From: Acanthosepion esculentum
Lineage: Eukaryota > Mollusca > Cephalopoda > Sepiida > Sepiidae
DNA length: 64,000 bases
Assembly (NCBI GenBank): GCA_964036315.1
Contig: OZ038487.1
Span: 54,953,909 to 55,017,908 of the forward strand
Reading direction: 5' to 3'
The first letter of the stretch is position 1. Each line of letters opens with the position of its first letter. The translations under genes and the position numbers were made by a program. Positions 20,741 through 31,947 of the stretch are shown piece after piece. The notes under the pieces are model-generated. The model worked only from the letters and a program-made list of their open reading frames with translations, ran no database searches and had not been told where the DNA came from.

Positions 20741-21228
20741 CTTTTGTGTAGACACATGTCAGTCTCAGGAGAATCTATTAAGGTGGATAGCTAATCCCTG
20801 TTACAAATGGCCACTCAGGAACATTTGTGTTTCTTCAACACTCACAGAACCAACTTGTGGCTTATACTGCAACTATGCTGAGAAAACCTCAGTTACAGTT
20901 TCTGCAATAGACCATATAATCTGGTGTGATCAGTAGTGGAACAAAGCCAGTAATTCAAGCCCTCAGACATAATGATTTGTGACCCCGTACTAACACAACT
21001 GATGGCTTCCAAACAATTTCATCTCCATAGTTTCACTCGACAAGCCTTGGGTCTAGCCATGGTATGACTTTCAAGTACTTTCCAGTGGTTCCATCTGCTG
21101 GATGCTGGGTTTGTTTCTCCAATCTGATATCATCAAAATGTTATCTCTTTGACAAATTGGGTGTGGTGAAATATGAATCTGGATCTCATGATTGGAATGC
21201 TTATGGTTTAACCACTTGGTCATGCACC
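20741..21228 (-). mobile_element. tRNA-derived long SINE (family C), copy 3
   Basis: Minus-strand A-box-like 'tgaccaagtgg' (21212-21222) and B-box-like region near 21165-21180, then the body with 'ttgtgaccccgtactaacac' and 'tagctaatccctgtt' on the plus strand. About 490 bp, near full length but more diverged than the 9.2-kb copy. Confidence 0.75.
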
Positions 21229-21234
21229 TATTAT

Positions 21235-21489
21235 TAACAGTACACTGGAAATAGAATCAAAGATATTCCATATTCTGGTGTTAGTCTTTAGCTATCAAAG
21301 TCTATATTTTATCACTGTCTAATTCTTACACATGTACAAATATCTAGAAGAGGGAAAGTTGAAAAGCTTTTAACTCAATTCAGTTTTCAAAATCAGGCCA
21401 AATCCCAAACTGATCTATCAAACCTCCTGACGAGCAGATTAAATCTGTAAGACTTGAAATTAGAAAAGTTTTCAAAAATATTTGATTTG

Positions 21490-21524
<35 letters not shown>

Positions 21525-22276
21525 AAGTACAAATTATTTTTATTACCACTCATGATGATAATAGATAAAAAGTAAAACTTAAAAACGGGCTAGCTAACCG
21601 GCTTCAAACCTCACGCAACTGAGGTAAATCGAGGTTAATAAATTAAACAGAATTATCACTAAAAAAGATGGACAATACGTATTGAAAAAAAAAGAAAAAA
21701 ATATTGCTTAAATGGAAAATATATTTATTGTATATATTTATTATTATCTTTTATATAAAAATATTGCTTAGATGGAAAATATATGAAACATATAGAAAAA
21801 GGTTTCATATATATATATATATATATATGAAAACTGGTGTCTCAGTGTGATATGGCTATGAGCCTCTAGTTTACTATAGCAAAATGTATAGAAAGTACTT
21901 AAATGATGAATTATTTGTATTGTTAAGCAGTAAACATTATCTTAAAACCAATAAGAATGGGAATATGAGACAAAATGAATCATCAAACCATGCTACTTCA
22001 TCTTAAAACTTGATACAACAGTTAATGCGAACTGGTTTTTATATTATTGATAAAAACTGCAAATTCTGTTTCTGTTACCTATCAGATTTTTATGCAATGG
22101 TAAGAAAGATAATTTTATTTGATATCATGTCTGATTGTTTATAGAATGGTATGACAATGATGTTTTTTCTTATATGAAAGAATGATAGATTCCTGTATGT
22201 GTGGATATTTTTAGGATTCACTTCTTGGAGGCACATGGTTGCATGAGTAATTAGTGCATGCTCAGCAAATATGCAT

Positions 22277-22317
<41 letters not shown>

Positions 22318-22470
22318 GAGTGAGAGAGAGAGAGAGATGTTTATGTTGATGTGATTACACACGCACATAAATGAGAAGAGATGCTAAAATTTTAAAATGA
22401 ATTTTATTTTTTTAAATATGTGTTTTGGGTACGTCTTGCGGTCCTCGACAAAATCCAGAGATGAATATGC
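21235..22470. other. AT-rich sequence with microsatellites
   Basis: (TA)n at about 21496-21521, 21810-21828 and 22286-22316, the last followed by (GA)n. A 24-bp phrase around 'tattgcttaaatggaaaata' occurs twice (about 21701 and 21759). No gene. Confidence 0.55.
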
Positions 22471-22472
22471 AA

Positions 22473-22943
22473 TGTGATAGGTCCTGATCTGGCATCTCGT
22501 CTACAGTCTCTTTCTCATAGACGTGCTGTGGCTTCCCTCTGTCTCTTCTACAAGTATTTTCATGGCAACTGTTCTGACAAGCTACTTTCGCTGGATCCCA
22601 GCCTGTATGAATTTAAGTGAGCTACTCATCTGGCCTCTCGGTCCCACCCTTTCACTATCAAAACGGTTAAATGTAACCATCTCTTCTACTCAAAAAGCTT
22701 CTTCTCTCACACTTCCTGTCTGTAGAACTCCCTTCCTCTTGCTTGCTTCCCTGATAACTAAAATCTTCATATATTCAAGTGTAATGTCAATTGACATCTT
22801 CTGATACCTTGATCTTGTGCCTTGTCTTTCTCTGTATCCTTTCCACAAACACACCACTTTACTCTTGTTCTCAATCCTCTGTAACCCCTTGCATGCTAGT
22901 GGCACTCCTGCCTTGCACAGGGTGAATGGCCTTAAAAAAAATA
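22473..22943 (+). pseudogene. LINE-A 3' end, copy 1
   Basis: Translation gives the end of a Jockey/CR1-like reverse transcriptase: 'DLASRLQSLSHRRAVASLCL', 'FYKYFHGNCSDKLLSL', 'SRSHPFTIKT', then the 'NSLPLACFPDN' and 'FKCNVN' region, interrupted by stops. A 3' untranslated part with 'cccttgcatgctagtggca' follows, ending in 'gtgaatggcc' plus an A-tract. It is severely 5' truncated, as usual for LINE insertions. The same tail recurs at 23868, 24410, 26128, 29885 and 34590 (plus strand) and 55735 and 60020 (minus strand). Confidence 0.75.
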
Positions 22944-22944
22944 T

Positions 22945-23757
22945 AGTCTAGCTGATTTTATTTAGTTTCTTTTTTGCTTATATTTTTATCACTTTTCTTA
23001 TTAAAAAATCTCACATTGTGATAACAAAAGATGTGCTAAGGCAGATGAAATGTTGCAAGAACCTGGATGTAAATTTAAAGTACTTTCTATACATTTCACT
23101 TTTTAAAATTTGTGTATAAAGATTTCTTATTTTTGCTTATCCTAATTATTTACTATGTTCAACTCAATTTTAGGTTTTTAGCCACATTAGAAATTCTTTT
23201 TTTGTAAAAAGTTTTTAAAGAATTTTATGTATCCAATATTTTTGCATGTGACTGAATATATATTTCAGTATATTGACATGTAATCATAATTTAATCATAT
23301 ATTAATTCTTGTGACATCAAGGAATTAGTGTGTTTAGGTGTTAATTTGGTACCAGTAACCCAATTATCAAAATGTAAGATGCAAGAGGGCCTATGGAAGA
23401 GTTTTTTTTCTTTTTTTAAGTTAATTTTATATGGAATGAAAGATGGTATCTTTTATCCAATCTTTTCTTATATCAACATTTTTTAGATGAGAAATTACAA
23501 TTATTTTATGACTTTTTTATTCAGATCAGTATGCTCATCTAGGTTGTTGCCTACAAAATGTCTCAGCCATTATACATTCCAACCCTCTTCAGGTGTCTAT
23601 TGTCTTTGATCACCTCTGAGCCAGGTAGATTGATTGTTCCTGTTCCACTTTCCATGCTTAGCAAATATATTGTATCTGTTGATGAGGCTATCATCTGTTA
23701 GTTCATCCTTTTTAGTTTGTTCTGCATTTGTGTAAATTATAGGTTTCTTCCACTAGA
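22945..23757. other. No recognisable gene
   Basis: AT-rich, with long T-runs near 23403. Nothing recognised. Confidence 0.5.
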
Positions 23758-23866
23758 CCAGAGTATATGACTTTTCTGCACTACCTGATCCAGGGATTGA
23801 ACTCACAATTGTCAGACAAAACAAGAGATATTTTAATAAATACTCTAATCCATCAGACTCTTAGGT
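23758..23866 (-). mobile_element. tRNA-like SINE fragment related to the 58.8-59.6 kb foldback
   Basis: Plus-strand phrases 'cagggattgaactcacaatt' and 'actctaatccatcagac' correspond to 'tagggtttgaactcacaatt' and 'gctttaatctactaggct' near 59190-59250. On the minus strand these are a B-box-like 'gagttcaatccc' and an A-box-like region, so a tRNA-derived head is likely. It directly precedes the LINE-A tail. Confidence 0.5.
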
Positions 23867-23867
23867 T

Positions 23868-24260
23868 TCCTGGAAAAGCCTCGCTCTGTCTTTTTTACAA
23901 ATACTTTCACGGTAATTGCTCTGAGGAGCTGCTTTCGCTTGTCCCTAGGCCTCGTGAATTTAAACGTCCTACGAGGCTGGCATCCCGTTCCCACCCCTTC
24001 ACCGTTGAAACTGTTAGATGTAGACGTCTCTTCTACTCCAATAGCTTCATGTCTCGCACATCTCGCCTATGGAACTCCCTTCCCTATTACTGTTTCCCTG
24101 ACAAATACAATCTCCAACGGTTTAAGTGTAGCGTCAATCGACATCTCCAGTTGCCTTGATCTATCCACTTCCCTTCTCCACATCCTTTCACCTTTCATTC
24201 CTATCTGCTCTCGCTCCAAATCTTCTGTAACCCTTCTGATATCTGGTCATTTGCTCAGAT
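23868..24260 (+). pseudogene. LINE-A 3' end, copy 2 (best preserved C-terminus)
   Basis: The frame ending at 24159 is intact for about 95 residues: 'LCLFYKYFHGNCSEELLSLV', 'PTRLASRSHPFTVETV', 'RTSRLWNSLPYYCFPDKYNL', 'QRFKCSVNRHLQLP' and stop. This is the conserved C-terminal tail of a Jockey/CR1-like LINE polyprotein. The upstream methionine (23767) is in unrelated sequence, so this is not a gene start. Low divergence suggests it is younger than the other copies. Confidence 0.8.
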
Positions 24261-24409
24261 TTTCGAAAGTAGAGCTAATCAAATATTTTTCAGCACCATT
24301 TACTCATGTGTATGTGTGTGTTTTCATATGTTTGCTAAAAGACACTGTGTATATAAGAGAACTTTAACTTGAAAATATGAAATAAAATTATTTCTATATA
24401 TATATATCC

Positions 24410-24712
24410 TGTTTCCCTGACAAATATAATCTCCAACTATTTAAGTGTAACGTCAATCGACATCTCCAGTTGCCTTGATCTATCCACTTCCCTTCTTCAC
24501 ATCCTTTCACCTTTCATTCCTATCTGCTCTCGCTCCAAATCTTCTGTAACCCCCTTGCCCTGATCGACCCACTGTCTTTCTCTTTCTCCACATCTTCTCC
24601 TTTACCACTCCTATCTGCTCTTCCTCCAACCCTTCTATAACCCCTTGCGTGATAGTGGCCTCCAGACTTGTTTGGGGTGATAAGGGTGATAAAAAAAAAA
24701 AAAAAAAAAAAA
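24410..24712 (+). mobile_element. Duplicated LINE-A 3' UTR with poly(A)
   Basis: From 24410 the sequence repeats 24091-24234 almost exactly ('gtttccctgacaaatataat', 'tcctatctgctctcgctcca'). It then continues through 'ccttgcgtgatagtggcctc' to a 20-base A-tract at 24690-24710. Between the two copies lies a 175-bp unrelated segment with an 'aataaa' and a TA run. Confidence 0.75.
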
Positions 24713-24734
24713 TCCAATGGTATAAGGACAACAC

Positions 24735-25135
24735 ATCATCTTTTTGATCACATCAGTCATAACATGATCTTCTTTGATTACATCAGCCATCACATGATAT
24801 TTTTTAATATATCTGCCATAACATGTCCTTCTTTGATCATATCAGGCATGACTTGAGCTTCTTACATCACATCAGCCATCACATGATCTTTTTGAACATA
24901 TCAGCCATCACATTATATTTTTTGAACATATCATATGTGCTTCTTTGATCACATCAGCCATGACCTGATCTTCTTGGATCACATCAATTAGGACCTGATC
25001 TTCTTGGATCACATCATATATGATATGATTGTTTTGAATATATCAACCATGACATGATCTTTGATCACATTAACCATCACATGGTCATCTTTAATCACAT
25101 AAGCCAGTAAAATGATCTTTCTTTGATCCTGACAT
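24735..25135 (+). repeat. About 33-bp minisatellite
   Basis: About twelve imperfect units with the consensus phrase 'gatcacatcagccatgacat' followed by 'gatcttctt'. Unit length varies between about 30 and 36. Variants include 'catatgtgcttctttga'. It starts just after the poly(A) of the LINE-A tail. Confidence 0.85.
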
Positions 25136-25139
25136 GTTA

Positions 25140-25192
25140 TTAAATATATTAAATAGCTTTATCTAAAATCTTTCTCCAGAATGCCCCCAGAT

Positions 25193-25229
<37 letters not shown>

Positions 25230-26120
25230 GCATGTGTATGTGTGTGGTGTATGTATGTACCTTGATTACCACATCTCACTCAGACAAAAGGTATCCCCTC
25301 ACATCCTTTTCTTCAATGTCCATAGCCTCTAAGATGACTCTTAAGACCAGTGATTACATAGATATTAGGTATATATGAAGATAAACTCTGTCTTTGACTG
25401 GGTTGACTGGACTTGCATGTCCTACAATTCTCCTGTATACCACCAAGTGCCTCCTTAGTCAAGATGACGATCTGCAAACCTTGTTGCAAACAATACAGGT
25501 ATTGTTGGCAGGATGATGAGGCAGGTTGACATAGCTGGCTTGCTTCTGGTTTATATATATATATATATATATATATACACAATGTATTTCAGCCATGTTG
25601 AATATTAAGAATCATATGTACAGCCTTGATATGACTTGGCAGCTGATCAGAGGGAAACTTACTGCCCATGAATAAACAGACACTCTCATATAGGGTAACT
25701 CAGTCAGCCATGAGATCCCACTGAGTGTGCTTATATACTGTACAACTATTGCATTGTAATGGCTGAACAAGTAGATTCTTAATTTCTGTAATTTTTCTTT
25801 TTGTCAAAACATTGCATCACACATGTCTGTTGTATTCCCACCATAACTTAAAGTCCAGATTTGGTTCCTTCTGACTTTTACCAAAGTTAAAGATTGGAAA
25901 AGATGATGGGATATATATGCTTGATATCCAAAAGGAGGTATGCTAATGGAAATAAAATGGCATTGCATTAGATAGGCTTCTTTTTTGGTTTATATTAAAT
26001 TGCCGGATACTTTCTGGACACACCTCCTATGACAAATATATGAATTATCAAATTTATTTATATGATATTATTATCATCATTGTTTGATAATATGTATAAT
26101 ATTATAATTAGAAACAATTT
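25140..26120. other. Microsatellites and a possible zinc-finger-like relic
   Basis: (GT)n at 25199-25228 and (TA)n at 25554-25576. Between them, on the minus strand (about 25420-25545), a broken frame reads 'NTCIVCNKVCRSSS', a stop, then 'LRRHLVVY', like a C2H2 finger of the sort some LINE proteins carry at the C-terminus. One stop interrupts it. Assignment is tentative. Confidence 0.3.
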
Positions 26121-26127
26121 GCGTACC

Positions 26128-26292
26128 AGTGAACTTTGATCTTCAAAAATTTAAATGCAAATTCAATCTTTTGTCTTCTTACTGCCTGTTCGGTTATTGT
26201 TCTCTCTTCTTAATAATGTTTTTCTCTTTCTCATATTCTTTCATACTCAGTAACCTCTTATGTCTTAGTGGCTTTGTTGCCTTGATTGAGAT
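26128..26292 (+). mobile_element. LINE-A 3' end, copy 3 (short)
   Basis: Begins at 'gatcttcaaaaatttaaatg' (the 'LQKFKCKFN' codons) and carries the usual C/T-rich 3' region ending in 'cttagtggctttgttgcctt', then 'gagatgaaa'. Only the last 165 bp of the element. Confidence 0.7.
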
Positions 26293-26299
26293 GAAATTA

Positions 26300-26855
26300 T
26301 TAAATAAAAAAAGCAAAACCATAAAAGTTTTAAAATCATATGTATCTTTATGGTGAAAAAATGGTTTGAAATATTGGAATATATGAGAGAAAATGCTGAA
26401 AAGTTTCCCAGCCTGACCTACTTCCCCAAATCTGACTAAATAAGCAAATATCTGATTATTTTTGAAAGGGCTTCTTGTTTGGGGGCCTAGAACTTTTCAG
26501 CACTGCTTTGCATGTAATATTTTTGATGTTGTAATCATATATTTAACTTACTGTTTTATGGAGTTTATAAAAGTTTCTTTTGATGCCAAAGAATATATAA
26601 TGAATCTTTTGTTGTTGTTTTAAAAGGTTACCAGACAAAATAATGTGAAATAAAGCCTCTATAAAATCCCCTGTGGGAAATTAACTTTTTTTGTCAGTCT
26701 TATGTTGTTTTAGTATGTGCCAAACTCTATTTTCATCAGAATTTTTTTTTGTTGTTGATTTTTTTTTGTCTTTTGATTTATTTCCATTTAATAATCATTA
26801 CCAGAATATACTTTTAGCTTCACATCACAAAAAAATGCAGAAATCATTCAATTTC
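26300..26855. other. No recognisable gene
   Basis: AT-rich. A pair of inverted phrases, 'gctgaaaagtttcccagcct' near 26392 and 'aacttttcagcactgctttg' near 26491, hints at a small palindromic element of about 125 bp. A comparable pair occurs at 55578 and 55665. Confidence 0.4.
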
Positions 26856-26874
26856 TAAAAGCTTTTCATTTAAG

Positions 26875-27480
26875 GCAAATATCTTTGACCCGTTCTTTCA
26901 ATCTCTTCCTTAAAGTATAAAAGATTGATATTAACCACCATTTTCTGTTCATCAACTATTTCTGTTAAAAAAAAAAAAAGCATTCAGTTCTTACAGATTG
27001 TACACCTAAAGAAGGCTGGAGAATAGACTGACCATAATACTGTGCTAAAAACATAAACAATACAATGAATCAGTTCAAGTCTAAACAATTTCTGGTACCA
27101 CAATGATTTTTTTCTCAAGATCATAGAAAACATGGCAACTTTTGATGATAATAAAATATGGTAAGAATTGTTCAAGTTTTAATAGTTTTCATTTTAAATA
27201 TCTTTGACCTGTTTTTTTTTTTTAATCTCTTCCTTAAAATATAAAAGATTAATGTTAGCCACTATTTTCTGTTTGCTAGCTTTATTAAAAATAAATAAAT
27301 AAAAGAAACCATTTTGTTCTGAGTGATTGCATACATAAAGTAAGTTGGGAAATAGAATGATAAAAATGATGTGGTAACAACATGGTCCATTGAATGATTT
27401 CAAGTCGAAGGAAATCTTGGAATCAGAATGACATTTCTCAGAACTCACAAAGAGCTTAAATTTGACAATTTGAAGGTTCG
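26875..27480 (+). repeat. Diverged tandem duplication, about 315-bp unit
   Basis: Unit 1 (about 26876-27180) and unit 2 (about 27195-27450) share in order 'aatatctttgacc', 'aatctcttccttaaa', 'tataaaagatt', 'ccattttctgtt', 'catacataaagtaagt'-like and 'tcaagtc' blocks. Divergence is high. No coding potential. Confidence 0.6.
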
Positions 27481-27484
27481 GATC

Positions 27485-28227
27485 TCGTTGAAATATGTGA
27501 TCCCGGGAGAAATTAAATGAAAACATAAACATTTTAAGAAAAAATTTTTCATTAATTATGAAAGATTTTCAAGCAATGAACAAAAGGTTGTTAATAAGTA
27601 AAAAGGATTGGTATTCCAAAATTTTCGCTTAAAGAATGCTAACATTCTAAGAATTTCTCCCAGAATTACTGTTTTGTAATCATTCAGTCAGAAGGATTAC
27701 TACATCAAGAGAGATTTTCTTTCTCTTGCCTTTAATATCCTATCTTTTGAATTATGGAAAAGAGACTTAGTGGAAATAACAGATGAGAAAAGAGGTTAAA
27801 ATATATAAGCAGACGTAAACTTATATGAAATAAAAAAACAAAGTAGCAAATAAGGGGAAAAAACGGATAAACTACAAGAAAAATAATAAAAAAGAAATGC
27901 CCAGATACGCTATAAAATCAAGGGAATACAATAGGAAGAGATCATGCCCACAGCAACTAAGAAATGACTAGGTTACCTCTGACTGTTTGTCATTGAGCGC
28001 CAGGTGATGATCATTCTTGTGTTTTTAAGAAGAGGCATTAAGCTTTCTAAAAGCTTACATAACTAGTATTGGCTTATGTGTATACATGAATAAACAAATT
28101 TATAAATGCATATATGTCTGATCATGTGTATACATGCATTTGTCTTTATATACAAAATGTTGATATTTTCTTTTTCTTCCAGCTTTTTTGTCACTACCCT
28201 CACCCAGGATATCCCTACTCACACTGC

Positions 28228-28272
<45 letters not shown>

Positions 28273-28930
28273 GCCATTCCCCACCTTGCAAAAAATAGAA
28301 AGAAAAAATATACAAGATATTTCGAAAAGCCTAAGTATAGAATAGGCAGAATAAAAGACAATAGTAAAGTCTTCTACAGAATTAAAAATAAAAAAAATAT
28401 AAAAGACATTTCAAAAGCTTTTATCCCAAATATATTCAACATAGATGTTTTTCCCTCGTCTATTAGACAAAAACCAAAAAAATGTGTAAAAACAAAAACA
28501 TTAATGGGAAGATAAGAAAGAAATAGGAAGAAAATGAGGCATGCTGGGATATAGAAGAAATGAAAGAATAGTGAATGCTGGGATTAAAAATAGAGGAAGA
28601 GGCTGAGTGTATCTACTGAGAAAGGGTAAGGAGACATAGTGAGTAACTCCAAAGTTGAGTGTAAGTTTAGTACCACTGTACAGGATAATGGGTAGTTAGG
28701 GTAAGTGTGAGGGAGCAATAAAAAGGGAAGACAAGAATGGAAAGAATATTTCTGGATTTACCTGAGAAATTTTGCTGCATTAGTATCTATAGTTGCATGA
28801 TTAAACATTTTGTTACGTTGTGTCGATGCGTCAGTTGCAAGGGGAGATAAGCCCATCGAATCATAGAGAAACAGTTTTGAGACTGAAAGGTAAAGAATGA
28901 GAATGATAACTGAGAAATTGAAATGGAGAA
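27485..28930. other. AT-rich sequence with (TA)n; no gene recognised
   Basis: A TA run at about 28232-28270 links the frame 28114-28515, which is Lys/Ile-rich and without motif. Nothing else recognised. Confidence 0.5.
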
Positions 28931-28934
28931 GCAG

Positions 28935-29165
28935 CAGCAAAATTGAAGGAATAAGGATCAGAAAATATAGAGAGAAAAAAAAAAAAGAAAGAAATACAGA
29001 GGGAGAAAAAGAGGGAGTTCAGAGTGAGAAGAGAAAATATTTGAAAAGAGGAGGACAAAAATAGGAGAGAATTGAAAATATTTGACAAAGAAAATGTACA
29101 GTCAGAGTTGAAACAGAAAGTGAAGAGAGAGTGAAATCAGATAAAACTGTTGAGAAGGTAAGGAT
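28935..29165. repeat. Purine-rich (GA-rich) tract
   Basis: Mostly A and G on the plus strand, with 'gagaaaatat' and 'gagaga' phrases. The minus-strand Phe/Ser-rich frame across it is an artefact. Confidence 0.65.
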
Positions 29166-29884
29166 TTTTTTTTCTACAAAGTAAGTAATCTTAGATTTTT
29201 AATGCTCTGAGGAAATGGCTTAACTGGAAAACAGAACTGCAGACAATGAGTTAGGAATATTTAAAGCTGATTGCTATGTTTAAATCAAGTAAAAAGAAAA
29301 TGTTGAATTTAAACCAGTGGTTTACTGTATCTTTTTCTCTTTATAGATAAGTCTTACACAGCTTAACACTTAGTACTCTGCATCATTTATAACTATTATT
29401 TCTCCTTTGACTGTTTATGGAATCCTCTCAAAATATAGTGTTTTATATTTTAATTCTATGTATCTGAAATTGCAGTAGCCTGGCTCTCAATTTCAGTCAA
29501 GATTGTTTTACATGTTGCCATAGAAGGATATGACTACACAACCAAGAAATTCAAATTCAATTTGCATTGGCAGGACTAACATATTGATTGGTAAAAAATA
29601 GTCACCTACAGAGTGTTAAAGATTTAGAACCCCAATCGCATGAAAATCATTTATATTGTAATATAATTTTTTTTTAATTGAGTTATACAATACATACAGA
29701 AACAAGAAATAATAATTTAAAATAACTTTTTTTGTTCATCTTATTATAGATTAAGGACTCCAGATCACAAATATTATATTTTTTATCAAATTGTATAAAA
29801 GTTTATAGAGGGTTCTTGTTTGCTGTGTAAATTCATTGTCAGTTGATCCTCACTATGGAAGCCAAAACTAAATATGATCTCATA

Positions 29885-30330
29885 AAGAAGGATCTGTAAC
29901 ATGATCAATCCTGACTTGGCATCTCGACTTCAGTAAATTTCTTACTGATGAGGATTCCCTCTGTCTTTTCTACAAATATTTCCATGGCAACTGCTCTGAT
30001 GAGCTTTTTTCCCTGGTGCCCTGACTACATAAATTTAAACATGCTACTACTAGACTAGCATCTACATCCCACCCCGTTTACTGTTGAAATAGCAAAATGC
30101 ATCTGCCACTTATACTTCAACAGTTTCTTTTCTCACACTTCCCGCCTGTGGAACTCCCTTTTGTTTCCTTGCTTCCCTGATTACTACAATCTTCAAAAAT
30201 TTAAATGCAACATCCATCACCATCTTCTATCTTCTTGAATCTCATTCCTCAATCCTCCCTATACTCAGTCTTTTCTCTCACTTCCACTCCCTGTAACCTC
30301 CTACATTCTAGTTGCATTCCCAATGGTTAA
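29885..30330 (+). pseudogene. LINE-A 3' end, copy 4
   Basis: Reads 'ctgacttggcatctcgactt', then 'ccctctgtcttttctacaaa' and 'tccatggcaactgctctgat' (the FYKYFHGNCSD region), 'ggaactccctt' (NSL), 'atcttcaaaaatttaaatgc' (LQKFKC) and the 3' region ending in an A-tract. Stops and frameshifts throughout. Confidence 0.7.
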
Positions 30331-30334
30331 AAAA

Positions 30335-30696
30335 AAAACACGTGATTTCTTAAAAGGTAAAAAAAAAAAAAAAAGAGAAAAATAATTGAAAATAAATACA
30401 ATGTATCTAAATACAAATTAGAGACCTGTCATAAGAGATCATTCTATCTTAAATAAATCAACAATGTTTTGGGCCATTTTTTTATATCAACTGCTTAGGA
30501 CCCACAATTATGCTTGGCTCCCACTGATTAGGGAGGGGTACGTGCCAGCCCTGTGCCATTTCCCTTCAGTATGTTGGAGATCAGGTCTCCACACAACTTC
30601 CTATCTTTATCAGAGGATGAAATGTGTTGGTTAAAAAAAAATTTCCTTTCATCTTTACTCATATTGTCTTAATTTATTTTATTTATATCTGAGTTT

Positions 30697-30700
<4 letters not shown>
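30335..30700. other. No recognisable gene
   Basis: Two A-tracts, then 30470-30640, a more GC-balanced stretch ('gcttggctcccactgattag', 'ccctgtgccatttcccttca') of unknown nature, perhaps an old element. Confidence 0.4.

Positions 30701-30701
<1 letters not shown>

Positions 30702-30737
<36 letters not shown>
30702..30737. repeat. (CA)n microsatellite
   Basis: About 18 units, immediately next to the MITE at 30742. Confidence 0.95.
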
Positions 30738-30741
<4 letters not shown>

Positions 30742-30743
<2 letters not shown>

Positions 30744-30912
30744 GTGTAACCCGGATATAAGAGAAACCCGGATATAAGAGAGATTTTATCTGGTCCCAAA
30801 TTAGAGCCATACTTACCTAAACAAATTAGACCAAACCCGGATATAAGAGAAACCCGGATATAAGATACTTCTTATCGGGCCCCGACAACTCTCTTATATC
30901 CGGGTTACACTG
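30742..30912. mobile_element. 171-bp MITE with perfect terminal inverted repeats
   Basis: Starts 'cagtgtaacccggatataag' and ends with its exact reverse complement; the perfect match covers at least 23 bp. TA flanks both sides (30740-30741 and 30913-30914). The CAGT start and TA target fit the pogo/Tigger branch of Tc1/mariner. The phrase 'acccggatataagaga' occurs twice at the left end and twice again inside (about 30834-30865), so the end sequence has been duplicated within the element. No coding capacity. Confidence 0.9.
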
Positions 30913-30916
30913 TATG

Positions 30917-30920
<4 letters not shown>

Positions 30921-30956
<36 letters not shown>
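30921..30956. repeat. (TA)n microsatellite
   Basis: Directly follows the MITE with a few tgta units between. Confidence 0.9.
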
Positions 30957-30958
<2 letters not shown>

Positions 30959-31159
30959 TGTATAAATTATAAATAGGAAAAGGAAAGAATATCAGTGTGC
31001 CATCTTAAATATGATCTTTGAAGTGTTGTCTAAGTTTATGAAGGGAAGAATATTGGATTGTTTAAAAATCTAGTTTGTAGCAGTCAATAAAATTTGATTG
31101 AAAAAATCTATTAAATAATGTAAATATTCAACAATACTGAACTGTGTATAATCTTCGTT

Positions 31160-31575
31160 CTACTTTTTGTATTTGCCCTGTTCCTTCAGGACATTGGCAT
31201 TCATGGCTCTCCACAATTCCCTGTCCTTTGTAGCACCTAATAAATGTTGTCTTTTTGTTATCCCTCCTGTACCTTGTTCTGATATCCATTTACTCAAGCT
31301 TGCTAGGTAGATTATGCCTTGTTTCTTGTGGTCCCTTTTGCCTTCAATCTGTCCTGTGTGTATCAAATTTTCCAAGCCTTATTTCCTCATTATGTGCCCT
31401 AAATATTTCAACTATCTCTTTGTGATGTTAAGTATAAGGTTCCTTTTTGTTTCTAGTTTACTTAAAACTTTGTCATTGCTCACATGTTCAGTCCATGGTA
31501 TTCTCAGTATCCTTCTGTAGAAGCATATTTCTGTCACCTCAAGTCTCTTTTTCATCTGTCATTGTCTTATTACTA
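31160..31575 (-). pseudogene. LINE-B reverse-transcriptase C-terminal fragment, copy 2
   Basis: The minus-strand frame 31160-31375 keeps a clear C-terminus: 'MENLIHTGQIEGKRDHKKQG', 'YLASLSKWISEQGTGGITKR', 'QHLLGATKDRELWRAM', then 'NANVLKEQGK' and stop. Upstream on the minus strand, in other frames, is the 'CFYRRILRIPWTEHV' type segment (about 31485-31535). This is the best copy of LINE-B here. The protein end of an endonuclease/reverse transcriptase LINE; the catalytic domains are absent. Confidence 0.7.
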
Positions 31576-31671
31576 TTTACATATTCCTTAAACAAGATCA
31601 TTTGCAAAATCTACATAAATAATAATGTTCTGTTGTATAACAATGGCTATCTGCTAGTTTCCAAGTATAAT

Positions 31672-31947
31672 GGTTTGTTAAAGTGACTAATCCCTGTTGC
31701 AGATGCTTACTCGGGCATTGTTGCCTTTCTTCAACACTTACAAAGCCATTTTGTGTATTATACTGCAACTATACTGAGTGGACCATAGTTGCAATTTCTG
31801 GGAAAGAATGCAAAGCACATTCAAATCCTTGGTCATGATCACCATCAACAGTTTCCAAATAGTTTAATATACTTAGTTTCCGCACAAGTTTTGGGTTAAC
31901 CTATTGTATGATTTTCAGGCACTTCCCAAACCTATATACAGGGATTA
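31672..31947 (-). mobile_element. tRNA-derived long SINE (family C), copy 4, tail side
   Basis: Plus-strand phrases 'ctaatccctgttgcagatgc', 'tatactgagtggaccatagt' and 'gtatgattttcaggcacttc' match the family C body. The copy is broken at about 31947 by a composite 5S/tRNA SINE and resumes at 32291. Confidence 0.75.

Noticed and set aside
23767..24159. A 130-residue host protein
   Set aside because: Its recognisable part is the C-terminal tail of LINE-A; the first third lies in a tRNA-like SINE fragment.
28114..28515. A 133-residue Lys-rich protein
   Set aside because: The frame runs through a TA microsatellite and AT-rich flank; no motif.
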